From the NCBI GenBank assembly GCA_007258455.2, contig VDFB02270651.1, positions 492,708,571-492,772,570 of the forward strand: a stretch of DNA of 64,000 bases, written 5' to 3'. A program made the translations under genes and the position numbers. Positions 11,967 to 23,230 of the stretch are shown here, in pieces (the first letter of the stretch is position 1; every line of letters begins with the position of its first letter). Source of the DNA: Sequoia sempervirens (lineage: Eukaryota; Streptophyta; Pinopsida; Cupressales; Cupressaceae). The notes under the pieces were generated by a model. It was given only the letters and a program-made list of their open reading frames with translations. It searched no databases and was not told the origin of the DNA.

Positions 11967-12590
11967 GGTCCCTAAGGGACCCTTCTTTGAAAGTCTTTAC
12001 CTTGAATGGATTTCTTCACGTCTAGCCTAGGGGAAAACCAACTAGGCTTATTCCATTCCTCTCTTTGTGTCTAGCTTAGGGGCAACCTGACTAGACCCAT
12101 TTCATATCTTTGCATCTAGCTTGGGGGCAATCTAACTAGACCTTGCCTTTCAAACAATGCGTCCCTTGAGTGGACCCCTCTCCTTTTGAAGGGTTCCTGA
12201 GGGACCTCTTTGAAAGACTTCCAAATCATTGATGGTTTGTGTGACTATCTGTGTACTTACCTATGTGACCGCTTCTTCACTCTACAAAGTTCACTTCCCT
12301 AGGTGTTCTTTATGCTTGAGTTTGTAAAGAATACCTTCCCTATGGGACTGAGAGCCTATAGGGCACTTCTTTGGGTGTTCTTCATGCTTGAGTTCATGGA
12401 GAATACCTTCTCTATGGGAAAAAGAGCCTATAGGGAACTTCCTTTGGGTCTTCTCTATGCTAGAGCTTTTGGGGGACACCTTCTTTGTAGGACCGAGCAC
12501 CTATAAGGCGCTTATTTCATGGGGCTTCCTTCATGTGAGATATCTTGGGAGTTGCCTCCTTGTAGGTCCACGGGCCTATAAGACACTTTT
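11967..12590 (+). repeat. Non-coding hairpin-repeat block of element A
   Basis: Three kinds of short inverted structures are clustered. (1) The palindrome GGTCCCTAAGGGACC at 11967-11981. (2) Three copies of GTCTAGCTTAGGGGCAA followed by CTAGAC at about 12020, 12069 and 12114. (3) Four tandem units of about 71-74 bp between 12300 and 12587, each with a stem such as CCCTAT...ATAGGG or TTGTAGG...CCTATAAG. The stems of kind 3 differ in sequence but stay paired, which hints at selection on RNA structure or at amplification of a structured unit. Confidence 0.7.
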
Positions 12591-12752
12591 TTTTTCCAAC
12601 TTCCTAGCTCTGAGTAGCTATGGCGTTCCTCACTTTTCTTTCACCTTCAAGTACACCATATTGAGTACTACTTCCTCAACGGTTCAGGTATACGTTTCTA
12701 ACCCTACACTCTTTCTTGATCTCCTTTACTAAGCACTCATCAGTATTCGTGC

Positions 12753-12768
12753 TCACTAAAGTGGGGTG
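12753..12768 (+). other. Polypurine tract of element A
   Basis: TCACTAAAGTGGGG lies directly before the 3' LTR. Element B has the same TCACTAAAGTGGGGG on its coding strand (19666-19680). Confidence 0.7.
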
Positions 12769-12772
12769 AAAA

Positions 12773-14027
12773 TTTATAAGAGTGAATTTGCACCCCATGT
12801 GCAAATCCTCTTTTTTCCTTTATCCACCTTAGAAAACTGAGTTTGGAGACTTAATTCCAACTAAGCCCACTACTTGCATCCCACTTGGCACTTGTTTTGA
12901 GCATCAGTGGAGGCGTTTCTATTAAGGATGCCCACACAATGCATAGACATTTGTGTGGTGCACCTACTTCCCTAGAAGATTCTTGCAGCTAAACCTGCAA
13001 AGGATTTACTCTTCTCATTGGAGATGAAGTTGTAACACCCCTTTCAGCCAACCAACCTGAATATGGCCATTTTTCTCCACTCTTTCTTCAAATTCATCCC
13101 TTCAACATTCAATACAACTCTTGACCACATCAAGCATCCATTCTTGCACTATCACATCCATTTTCAAACTCTCAAGCACTCACTTTCACTCACTCCAAGC
13201 ATTCAAGCATTCCATTCCAGCCAAAGCAACACTCCATCACTTTGGTAGAGCAAGTTTGGGACCACACCATTGTAGCAGAGGCTTGAGTACTCTCATTTTC
13301 TTCCCCAAGTAGCCTTGAGTGCTCTTGGTGGAGGTGGTAAGCTTCCCTCTCCTCTCCTCTATCACCTGGTTGAGTAGCATAACACTGTTTTGTAGTGCTT
13401 CTTTTCTCTTTACTACTTTATTTCCTTTATCTCATTTCCTTGGCTATCCATGGGGGTGCAAACATCTAAATGAGAGTCTAACTGAGGTAGGCCAATATAC
13501 AACCACCCAACATTTTCCCTTTCTTGTTGTGTACAGGAGTACATTCTCTTTGAGGGGTTAGTTGGTGATGAATTCCTTGGTGATATCCTCCTTATTCTCT
13601 TTACTCTTGCATATTTTCTTTATAATATTAGATAGTATTTTATTTATTTAAACACATCATTATAGCCCTTTAGTTAGTCTGCTGGGCCATTTTAGTTTTG
13701 TTAGTTTGACCTCGTCCTTACTGTTGTCTGGTCATACAGACGATAACACACTTTTGAGATGCCAGCGTGCCGCACTAACATCCAAAGACCACACTTCTAT
13801 CATCAGACAAAGAGCTTTCTGAGACGTAGTGTTAAACCTAGAAACTGGCTCACCTAGCCTCTTACTATGTTTCAGGTCTGTATAGTAATTGAGAGGCCTC
13901 ACGGTTCTAGTTATTCATGCCTCACATTCCTTTGCAATACACTTAGCTAAGGTAAGTTAGGAAACCTCTCACTTCTTGGCCCTTCATGACCTGGGGTCAT
14001 GCATGCGGTGGTCCCCCTCTCTTAAAA
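12773..14027 (+). repeat. 3' LTR of element A
   Basis: Begins TTTATAAGAG (TG mutated to TT) and ends TCTTAAA, where the 5' LTR has TCTTACA. It matches 5750-7007 over its length with many substitutions. It is followed by the target duplication AATGG at 14028-14032. Confidence 0.88.
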
Positions 14028-14032
14028 ATGGA

Positions 14033-15801
14033 TTGGCTAAATGGTTCATGGATGAATGGATTTATTATGGATGAGATGGATGGAATTTTGGACTTATTAT
14101 GGATGGGATGATATGCTTTCACCTGAATTAGCACATACATATGCTCAATTCTACACATGATTCATGTTTTCCAAGCTTTCATCATGGTACCTGTCCAAAG
14201 TGCCACCATAGTGGTTTTCACTAGAGAATGATTTTTTTCTTTTTTATTTTCAATCCTTTTTTTAATTTTTTTGATTTCTCAGTGAAATATTTTTAAGCTC
14301 ATGTTGAATCACCTAGTGGTGTTGGTGTAGATGCTTCTATCATAATGTTCCATTGATATCCTTCATGGAGAATTTTTTTTGCCAAGATACGTGCATTTGA
14401 ATGCAACTTTTGAGATTCCCGATCTACTTTGTTGATACCAGAGTTGATTTTTTCTTTGTGCACACATCATGATAGAGTTCCTTCTAAATCCTTCTGATAT
14501 CATGCATGGAGGCATGGATGAAGTGTTTTTAGGAATAAAAGATGGATTGGTTGATAGTTTGGAACCTTTGACTCTCCAAACTTGGGAAGATGAGCAATGA
14601 TGGGTGGATACAAAAGTGTGCGTGGAATTAGGACCAATCACTTGATATACTTTTTATGTTGCTTGAGAATCCTTTTTTGGCCTTTGTAGACATATTTGAT
14701 GGATACTTTTCCCTTTTTTATTTTTCCCCATAGTTTCTTGGAATAATGAAGTTTGATAGGGATAATTTTTCTTTGTATTCTTTGGTATCCATGTGTATTT
14801 GATTTGTCCATTATACATCTCAACATATTTTTCTTTGATAATGTTCTTTGTGTTTTGATTTAACTCTTTCTTTTGATATTGGTCACAATTTGTGGATGGA
14901 GTGATGGGTGGATGAAGATTCATGACATGGCTGGTTGTAGTATTGACATTGGTTTCATCTTAAGGATTCTTTGTGCTCCCTATGTTGATGTTTGCTTGAG
15001 ATGAAGTTCCCCCCAGTACTGAATAACGAAAACCTTGATGCTTAGGATTTCCAATAATCTAAACTGGTTCTAAGAAACCATGTTCATGTAGGCCTAATCC
15101 TTTTCCCTGATAATTTATCTGTTAAAACATTTTATTTGCAATAGGGTATAATTTACCTTGGAAACAAGGTGATAATCCTTCTCTGCTTTGTTGTGGATCT
15201 TCAAAGGTGATAGCTTCTTCATTGATAAGATAAATTTCCCTTAAAAATATAAGTGATCCAAGTTTATAAGTGATAGGATCCTCCATGTGTGGGATAACTT
15301 CCTAATTGATATCTTTGACTTGATCTTGTGGAATATCAAAGTTTAATGCTTCTTCACAAGGTGTCGATGATTCACTGTCCCCGTAAAAGTCTTCCTTATG
15401 ATTCATTTTTTATATGCCTTCACAAGATGTTCTTCATTCACAACCTTTGTAGAAGCCCTCTTCATGACCCATTTCTGATATCTAGTTTTTTCTATATCTT
15501 GATCATGTGTACAAATATTAAGAGTAGGAGACTCTTGTCCCTTGGCAATGATATCAAGAGTATGAGACTCTTGTTTTGAATGAAAATCATCTACATGTCC
15601 ATTAGGATTAAGCATCTCATGGGTAGATGGAGGGATGTGTGCTATATGGATATGATCGTTATTTGTGATATCTTGTATAGATAGGAAAGTGTCCATTAGA
15701 TCATTGTAGTATCTTGGAGATACAAAATCTTGATCTTGGTTAATGTTGGAATTGCTTCTAACGTAGTTTGGATCAATTTCTTAATATGGTTCAATTTCAA
15801 A
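14033..15801. other. Non-coding flank of the decayed Gag region
   Basis: GATGG-rich sequence similar in texture to 1.6-5.7 kb, as expected if element A split a single older block. Several short frames on the minus strand (14363-14923, 15403-15696) match no family I recognise. Confidence 0.4.
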
Positions 15802-16713
15802 TCATGGATTGTTGATAAAGGGTTCTTGGATATCTTCATTAGGCATGGGAAGTGACTCAATATCCTCTTGATCTTTGAGTGGACTTGGATCAAATGTTGG
15901 GTTGAGGATTTCTTCAATATATGTAATCATGAGGTCAAAGGATATCAATATGTCTTGGAAAGGACCATTGCTAGACTTTGGTGAAAGATGTTGATCACGC
16001 TTTTGGGTGAGATCTTGAGATATGTCCGCTAACTCATTAGGTGATGTAGAGACATTTTTAACATGATCATTGGTCGATGGATCATGGATTATGTCAATAG
16101 GATCAAATAATTCTAACACTCCTTGAAATATATAATTGTTTGAGGGGTTCTGATCATGACTAAAAAGTGACTCTTGTTGTATGTTGATTTGATTGTTGGA
16201 TGAGGTGGAAACATCTTCAAGGTTCTCATTGATCATGGATAGATCTTGATCATTGTTTTCAACAATTGTAGTGGAGAGATTGTCAATGTTTTCAATCATA
16301 GTATCAGATGATGTTAACATTTCTTGGATTGGATCATTGTTGGGTATTGTTGGTGGATTTTGATCATGATTGAAAAGTGACCCTTGGTGCATGTTGATTT
16401 GATCATTGGATGAGGTAGACATATCTTCAAGGTTCTCATTGATGGATAGTTCTTGATCATTGCTTTCAACAATTTTGGTAGAGAGATTGTCAATGTTTTC
16501 AACCATAGGATCAAATGATGTTAACATTTCTTGGATTGGATAATTGTTGGGTATTGTTGGTGGATTTTGATCATGATTGAAAAGTGACCCTTGATGCATG
16601 TTGATTTTATTGTTGGATGAAGTAGACATATCTTCAAGGTGCTCATTGATGGATAGTACTTGATCATTGTTTTCAACAATTGTGGTGGAGAGATTGTCAA
16701 TGTTTTCAACCAT
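15802..16713 (-). pseudogene. Asn/Asp/Ser-rich ORF built from 69-residue repeats
   Basis: An open frame of 303 codons. Its first two thirds are three copies of a 69-residue unit containing MVENIDNLSTTIVENNDQ, MSTSSNDQINMHQGSLFNHD and PTIPNNDPIQEMLTS. A fourth DNA copy lies upstream, up to about 16915, but is out of frame or stopped. No catalytic or zinc-binding motif is seen. It lies directly downstream of the zinc-knuckle-like motif near 17.0 kb, so it is probably the repeat-expanded tail of that decayed Gag protein. No host gene is suggested. Confidence 0.55.
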
Positions 16714-16915
16714 AGGATCAAATTATGTTAACATTTCTTGGATTGGATCATTGTTGGGTATTTTTGGTTGATTTTGATCATGATTGAAAAGTGACCCTTG
16801 ATGGATGTTGATTTGATCATTGGATCAGATAGACATATCTTCAAGGTGCTCATTGATGGATAGCTCTTGATCATTGTTTTCAACAATTGTGGTGGAGGAA
16901 TTGTCATTTATATCA
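16090..16915 (-). repeat. Tandem array, 4 copies of a 207-210-bp unit
   Basis: The marker word TGATCATGA occurs at about 16151, 16361, 16568 and 16775. The period is 210, 207 and 207 bases, all multiples of three, so coding frame is kept between units. The last three copies are most alike. Confidence 0.85.
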
Positions 16916-16954
16916 AGTTAGTGGTTGAATCTTGATCATTTTCCTCAACAATTA

Positions 16955-18114
16955 TTATTTTTCGATCAATAAAGTCTTGGATGAGATTTTTGAGTTGAAT
17001 ACAATTTGATATTTCATGAATATTTTCTCTATGATACTCACAATAAGATCCACCCCATTCCAAGGGAAGTCTAGGACAGAGTTGAAAGCACTTACTTTTG
17101 GAAGAGCGATGAGTTTTGCATCAAGTATCTTTCTTAGCACCAATTCGATTGGATCTCTAAAAGGAGTGTATTTATGTTTATGCTCTTGTGAGATTTGTGC
17201 TTGTTGAGGTGATTCTTGTTGTGATTGATCTTGGAGATGTGGTGATTGGGTTTGTTGTTGATGTTGTTGATCTTGATATCCAACCTTTTGACATTGGAGA
17301 TATTGTTCTTGATGTGGTTGTGGACACAACTCAATTCTTTGATGACATGGCTTAACCAATGGAAGAGTGCTTTGATTTTGGGGTGGAGATGTCTCTTGGT
17401 GTAATGAGTCAATTATTTTGACAAGTGAATAAATTTGATCTCGTAAAATTTTATCTTGATTTTGATCTTGGCACCCTTGATATAGTTGATTTGGTTTTTG
17501 TTCAAGCATATTTTGAATGTCCACTTGTGGTGTTTGTATGGGATCATGGAAAAATTGATTTTGTAAAATGTTCTGATTTGGGATGATGTTTATAGGTTGA
17601 AATTGATCATTTTCATGGTTGGGAATCACATTGCCTTGATTTAGGTAACTTTGAGTTTGCATGGTGTTACCTTGACTTGGATCAATACAAAGAGTCATTA
17701 ACATGTTGTTTGGACTTTGAACAACATTTGTATGATTCACAAACATATCTATCCCAAAGTTTACCAAATGTGGATTTGAAATTTTCATGTTGGTTACAAA
17801 CTTGTACTTGGTATATTCACATTTGGCATGTATGGATTTGGTGGGATAATATTGTTTTGAAGACTCATGCATTGATTGTTTGGTTAATAGATTTGTAGGT
17901 TTGGAATTTGATTTAAATCTACCATAGGGAAAGGTGGTCTAAAATTTAGATTGGGAATACTCACATTTGTTGTACCATTGAGGTTTATAAGAGATAATGA
18001 TCCCATGTATGGATTGTATAAATGTGATTTTTGATAATCAATTGGCATTGTAAGGCTTTGATAGTTTGGTTGATTTAGACTGTTCATGATGTATGGAGCA
18101 AGTTTATATTCCAT
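16955..18114 (-). pseudogene. Decayed Gag-like region (minus strand)
   Basis: Two open frames (17884-18114 and 16955-17872) sit in different frames and form one Asn/Gln-rich protein with at least one frameshift. The second contains IELVLRKILDAKLIALPKVS and AFNSVLDFPWNG. After another frame change, near 17050-16955, the strand reads SYCEYHRENIHEISNC followed by IQLKNLIQDFIDRKI. This is the same knuckle-like pattern as YCQYHRVNGHDIEQC in element A. The ORF also contains a Gln-rich stretch (QDQQHQQQTQ). No protease, RT or integrase was recognised next to it. It is likely a third RT-less retroelement relic. Confidence 0.6.
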
Positions 18115-19320
18115 GTTTTCCTTACATTTTGACCTTGTTGCATAAGTGAACCTCTAAGGTGTTTAGGACCAATGATGAGATGAAGGATGAAAGGGGTGAA
18201 TGATATGGGTGTTGAACTTTTAGGAACCGTGGAGGGATACTAGACTTTTGGACTTTTGGATTTTGGATTGGATTTGATTTGATTTGGATAATGGACTTAT
18301 AACCCCAATATGTTGGATGTTATCTTGGAATAAACTTGTCCACAAGGTGATAATTTAACTAACTGTATGAAGAAGGATTCATCTACACACACTTAGTCAA
18401 ACAATATGGTTTTGATTTTGATTTAGAGGATTTTTCCAAAATTCTAGTATGAATGATTTTTCCAAGATTCTAAGAGTTGTTTATGAGATGGTATTTTATT
18501 GATGTTTGAGATGGATGAAGTGTTTGATTGTGACCCTAGATGAACCTAAGAGGGACTTTGTTTACAAGACCACGATAGTGATGAACATGCTTTACCCTAT
18601 GAGTAGTTCAAACCAAAAGACCAATGTTTTTCTTGGAAGACCATAAGAAAAAAGATATCAAGCACATGTGTGAGGTTCAATTTATTTAATCTTGGTTAAT
18701 GAATTCCTTTTTACCACATCCACACTTCTTGCTTAGTTTTTCAAATTGAATGTTTATGTCTCAACTTCCTTTTCATCCCACAAGGTCCATTATGTGGAAA
18801 TCAAGGAATTTAAGGAAAAAGTTTCCTATTGTTGACTTTAGTGAGAGAAAATTGTGATGTAAATCCAAATACTTAGAAGCCTCTATGGATAGAATCCCTA
18901 GGGAAAACAATAGCACTTGGATTTTTTCAGAAGTATTTGCTTCCTCTAAAGGGTTTGAAATTTAATGATCATGTTGAATGTTTGTTTCCCAATGTTTTAG
19001 ATCCAACCAAAGTATTTTGATTCCAAAATGATGCACAATCCTTGGAAAAAATGAGAATATTTGTTGAGTTCCTACTTGGATAAATCCAACTACACCTACT
19101 CTTAGTGGATGATTAGATGCTTGACCACACTGGCTCCCCTCCACAACACATGCTTCTCGGGTCAGCCAAACATTAGTACCCATGAAACTCTCATGGCATA
19201 CTTCTCATCTCTACTAAGAGCCATAAAAATGTGGGACGGCTTCAAAATGACCATTCTTGCACCAACAAATAGATAAGGATTTAGACTTCTAAACAAAAGG
19301 TTCTAGTATAGGAATGTAAG
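18115..19320. other. No gene seen
   Basis: AT-rich sequence between the decayed Gag region and element B. It begins with a GGATTTTGGATTGG-type low-complexity patch. Short frames on both strands have no recognisable motif. Confidence 0.4.
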
Positions 19321-19555
19321 GAAAGCTAAGGTGCAGAAGCAACTTTTCTAATGTCAAAACCTTAGGGAAGAATGTAAAGATACTTTTAAATTTTCAATTA
19401 CAGTCCAATTAAGATACACTTATAAGCAATAATAGAAACATAGAATATAACATTCACACATGAACACCAAATTTACGTAGGAAAACCCTTACGGGAGAAA
19501 AAACCACCACACCAAGAGAATTCACTTTGTATTACAGTAATAACAATTACATACA

Positions 19556-19654
19556 TTTAAGCCACATTACTACATTAAATCAAGACAAAATCAAGCCAAA
19601 ACCTATTAGAAGGACTCAAGTGAGCACAAAAATGTCAACTATACATTTTTTGGT
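19556..19654 (-). repeat. Left direct repeat, start of the 3' LTR of element B
   Basis: 99 bp, about 93% like 27008-27106. Shared text includes TCAAGCCAAAACC and ATGTCAACTATACATTTTTT. The LTR itself probably begins (minus strand) TGTGTCACC at 19660. Further left, 19480-19510 holds a GGTTTTCC...CCCGTAAGGG inverted motif like those in R/U5 regions of plant LTRs. Confidence 0.7.
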
Positions 19655-19665
19655 GACACATTAAA

Positions 19666-19680
19666 CCCCCACTTTAGTGA
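19666..19680 (-). other. Polypurine tract of element B
   Basis: On the minus strand it reads TCACTAAAGTGGGGG just before the 3' LTR. It matches the tract of element A. Confidence 0.65.
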
Positions 19681-20992
19681 GAGGATGAACTTGCTTCAAA
19701 CTCTCACTAATGTAGTTGAACATGCACATCAACAGGGATCCTAATGCACTTACATTGGAAAGTTGAAATAATAATAACCAAGAGGGATGATCAAGCCCCC
19801 AGGATCAAGATCTCATGGCAAACCAAACATAAGAACAAAAGAACATGCATGATGATGAAAAGGAATGGAAGCTTCAATTTTTTATCCAACTTGTTGTGGA
19901 TTTGATCTAGGCTTATTGTTTGAAGAAGAGGATGCATACTCACTCTGAGTTGATAGAACTCAAGGTAGTTTTCTGGGTGAGGAAACCCAAGTATACTCAC
20001 TCTGGGGCCATGAAACTTCTAGTTGTCCATGGGGTGAGAAAGCCCAAATGGAGAGATACATATGCTAGTTGGCATGCACTCACGAACACAAAAGTGGCTA
20101 TTGGGAAATTCATGCCACTAGATGGGCTTCCCGCTCAACCATATCAAAGTTATCCCTCCTAATAACTTTAACAAGGCACTACAAGAGAAAACGTCAGTTC
20201 GTGCTTCATGAGACAAGCAAAGCTTCATATGCTTAGAACCCATGAACAAATGCAAAGGTACCACAAGCATGCAATTTGTGTTATGCAAGGTGGAAAAAAT
20301 GTAAAATGCAAAAATAAAAATAAAATGTAAAAGAAATTGTTAAAGGTGTTCAAAGGAGTCTTGTCAAGTTCATGCAAGGTCTATCACTTAGGGAACATTG
20401 TGTCTAATGTCTCCAAGTGAGCACCAATCAAAGAATAAAATATTCACAACTTAGGGCATGCAGTACATCACATCAAGTCACTAAGAGGAATGTAATATGA
20501 TAAGATAGATCACACTTATGAAGGAAAAATCACACCCAATGTTGTCCACAAAGTGATGAATGCATCGTATGAAGTGAAAAGGCTGCACTAAGAATTGAGA
20601 ATGCAAAATGAAATATGGTAATGTATGCCCCCCAATTTAAAGGAATTGCTACACATGATTCTATGAGAAATTACTTTGAAGTAGCAAAGGGAAAATGCAA
20701 AAAGAAAAAAAGACATGAGAGCCAACTCAGAAATCCCTATGCCAAGTCATATGTTTTTGAGTTAAGCTTCTTCATATAAATGAAAAATGAAAACAAATTA
20801 AAAGAAAAAGGAGGGTTGCCCCCCAGCAAGGAATACACCCAACACATAAGGGATCTATGGATTTGGGGTCAATATATTCATTGCTGCAATGTTTTTATGA
20901 AAGAGCTCAGAACTATCATCATTCCTCAAAGCAAATAGAACTAGAAGAATGCAACAAAGAGAGCAAAAATAAATGGAAAACAAACTCTGTTT

Positions 20993-21550
20993 TGGGTCAA
21001 CATGGAGGAGACATTTCAATCTTAATGCTTTGCATCATCCCCGAAAGGAATATACAAGAGAAAATAATAATGAAAAGGAAAATGAAAAGGAAAATCTTTT
21101 GGGTCAATATGAAGGAGACATTTCAGTCTCAATTCCTTATGTCATCCCCAAAAGGAAAACACAAGAAAAAGACAAAAGGAAAAAGGAAAAAGGAACCATT
21201 TGGGTCAACATGGAAGAGACATAGGGTGTCTCTATGATTTGTGTCATCCCCAAAAGGAGAACACAAAACAAAAGAGGAAAAGGGACCTTTTGGGTCAACA
21301 TGGAAGAGACATAGGGAATCTCTATGCTTTGTGTCATCCCCAAAAGGAAAACACAAAACAAAGAGGAAACGAGACCTTTTGGGTCAACATGGAAGAGACA
21401 TAGGGCATCTTTATGCTTTGCGTCATCCCCAAAAGGAAGAAACAAAAAAAAGAGAGGAAAATGGACCTTTTGGGTCAACATTGAAGAGAAATAAGGTGTC
21501 TCTACACTTTGCATCATCCCCACAAGGAAAAAACAAAACAAAGAGGAAAC
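20993..21550 (-). repeat. Six tandem non-coding units of 85-105 bp in element B
   Basis: On the + strand each unit reads TTTTGGGTCAACATGGAAGA, then GACATAGGG, then a region ending CATCCCCAAAAGG and an A/G-rich spacer. Units start near 20993, 21098, 21200, 21289, 21378 and 21468. Units 3-5 are most alike. Some contain a short perfect stem (AGAGACA...TGTCTCT). One homologous unit is present at 11390 in element A. Confidence 0.85.
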
Positions 21551-21699
21551 AGACAATGCACAACATATAGAATAAGATAGGTACGAATAGAATAAGTATA
21601 CAAAGAGAGAGAATACCAAACAAATGATATAGGGGAACACAATACACACATACAAAGAAAAGGAGAAAGGAAAATAAATGCAACAAAGGAAAATGCAAG

Positions 21700-22492
21700 T
21701 CAACCATCTAACAAGTTATCTGCCTCCCATTCATGTTCAATATATTGTGAGGGCGGTTGACTATCCAAAGGAAGAATTGCAAGTGTCGAACTAGGAGATG
21801 TACCAGGTTCTTCACTTGGTGGAGAAGATTTATCATTTAGGCTCATGGTAGATAAAAATAAAGAATTTAGATCATTATGCACTTCATCTATTCTTGTGAT
21901 CTCCTCCTCATCATCATCATCAAGATTGATGACGATAGGAGGATGAAGGGTTATTTCCAAGGAAGGTTTTATCAAAAGTTGTGGCTATTGGATTTGTTCA
22001 TTTTGTTGTGAGGGTTGGATTGTATTTTCTTGTGGTAGGTCAAGGGAGATAGGGTGGTCATCTATTGCTTTTGTAAAGGCATAGGTTGAGTTTCTTTATT
22101 TTCTTCCATGTGAGACTGACGAGCAAGGAGGTGACGATAATGTCGATGCTCCCTAGCACCGCGATTGCACTTTATTTTGTTTTGAATTTTTTGAGGTGTA
22201 AGAGCAGGTTGATCCATCATAGGTTCCTTTTCTTCTAGAGCGGGAAGAACGAAAGAAATTGAAGAAAATAGGTCAATAACTTTCTCTTTAGCTTGATACA
22301 CTTGTTTAATGCATGGAGGTATAATAGGATTGGTTTCATTTCCCATGGTTGTTTAAACAATGGTGGGGAAGTGTCTATGCATGGGTGTTCTATAGGTTGT
22401 ATGGTTTGTTCAATGTCAAACTCGGGTTGAAGCATGGTTTCATCTAGGATAGGTGGAGTGGAAGCTAACGAGGACATGTTATGAAGAGACAA
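21700..22492 (-). pseudogene. C-terminal tail region of element B polyprotein
   Basis: Overlapping frames (22235-22492, 22062-22346, 21700-21975) form a tail with frameshifts. The last frame ends SQYIEHEWEADNLLDG, matching YEDLDWEADDLL in element A. Another frame then encodes a strongly hydrophobic stretch (LLHLFSFLLFFVCVYCVPLY). No enzyme motif is present. Function unknown. Confidence 0.5.
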
Positions 22493-23230
22493 CTAGGCTA
22501 TGTGTTTGGCTTTAAACTTTTGGTAGGCGATGAAAAAGAAATCTTTACAGGGGGTGATGGGTTCCATAGGTGTGGGCCAAAAGGCTTCTAAAGAAAAATT
22601 TCCTTTAGATGATAAAGGATTAAAGACACTATGGTGTATCGTAAATATTTCATTTCCATGTGGAAACTTAAAACATTTGTGAACAACCAAGGGGATTTCT
22701 TTCATCGAGCAGAGCCAAGGATGACCCAGCCGTAGAAAAAATTGCTCTGATTGTGGAATGATAGAAAATGTCACATCTAAAGTTTTGGGTCCTATTTGCA
22801 AGGGGAGTATGATTGATCTAGTCGTAGGGCACACAAAACTAGTACGTGTTTTAATCCATGCAATTAGTTTGTTATAATCATCTTGATATAGATTGTGTAA
22901 TACTAGAAATTCTTCTATGATCACATTCTCATCACAGGCAGGATCTATTAATATCCCATTGGTGGGCTTATCATAGATTTGATCAACTATGTAAAGAGGA
23001 CCATCAAGAATATTTTTAAGTATATCTTTAGAAGAAAAAGTGATATCAAGATTTTTGTTGGTTAGGCCCTTACGAGGGATAATGTCTATTGCACCCACAA
23101 GTTCATTCATAGGAGTAACTTGGGTAACATTTGGAGTTATATCATGTTGTTCATTACTTGTATCAATGTTCATGACTTGAGGGTTTGAAGGTTCATTAGC
23201 CTTGAAAAATGAAATATTGTGTTTAGGCAT
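22493..23230 (-). CDS. Protease-like domain ORF of element B (open 245 codons)
   Basis: An intact frame. It begins MPKHNISFFKANEP and contains VDQIYDKPTNGILIDPACDE, then NVIIEEFLVLHNLY, a PLQIGPKTLDVTFSIIPQSE stretch, and HPWLCSMKEIPLVVHKCFKF. This is the same layout as element A at 9047-9589. The catalytic position reads D-P-A where retroelement aspartic proteases read D-T-G or D-S-G. The reading frame overlaps the end of the upstream Gag frame by about 60 bases. Identity as a protease-derived domain is inferred. Activity is unlikely unless another residue substitutes. That the frame is still open in an otherwise decayed element is notable. Confidence 0.6.
   Translation of the reverse strand: MPKHNISFFKANEPSNPQVMNIDTSNEQHDITPNVTQVTPMNELVGAIDIIPRKGLTNKNLDITFSSKDILKNILDGPLYIVDQIYDKPTNGILIDPACDENVIIEEFLVLHNLYQDDYNKLIAWIKTRTSFVCPTTRSIILPLQIGPKTLDVTFSIIPQSEQFFLRLGHPWLCSMKEIPLVVHKCFKFPHGNEIFTIHHSVFNPLSSKGNFSLEAFWPTPMEPITPCKDFFFIAYQKFKAKHIA

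Larger units (their letters stand above)
5750..14027 (+). mobile_element. Element A: complete RT-less LTR retrotransposon
   Basis: An 8.28-kb element with two LTRs of about 1.26 kb (5750-7007 and 12773-14027), flanked by the 5-bp target duplication AATGG (5745-5749 and 14028-14032). The interior shows a likely primer site at 7012, Gag, a protease-like domain, a long Lys/Glu/Ser/Pro tail, a 0.6-kb non-coding block of hairpin repeats and a polypurine tract. From about 7830 to 11374 one reading frame runs through with only scattered stops. No reverse transcriptase, RNase H or integrase motif is present in any frame of the interior, so it is non-autonomous. The LTRs differ at many sites, which points to an old insertion. 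The Gag resembles that of Ty3/gypsy elements. Confidence 0.88.

Noticed and set aside
20993..21550. CRISPR-like repeat array
   Set aside because: This is plant DNA. Units are 85-105 bp, adjacent and imperfect, with no unique spacers. It is a tandem repeat of a retroelement.
21137..21703. Hydrophobic 188-codon frame (minus strand) as a membrane protein gene
   Set aside because: It runs through the tandem non-coding units. The repeated hydrophobic peptide comes from the repeated DNA.
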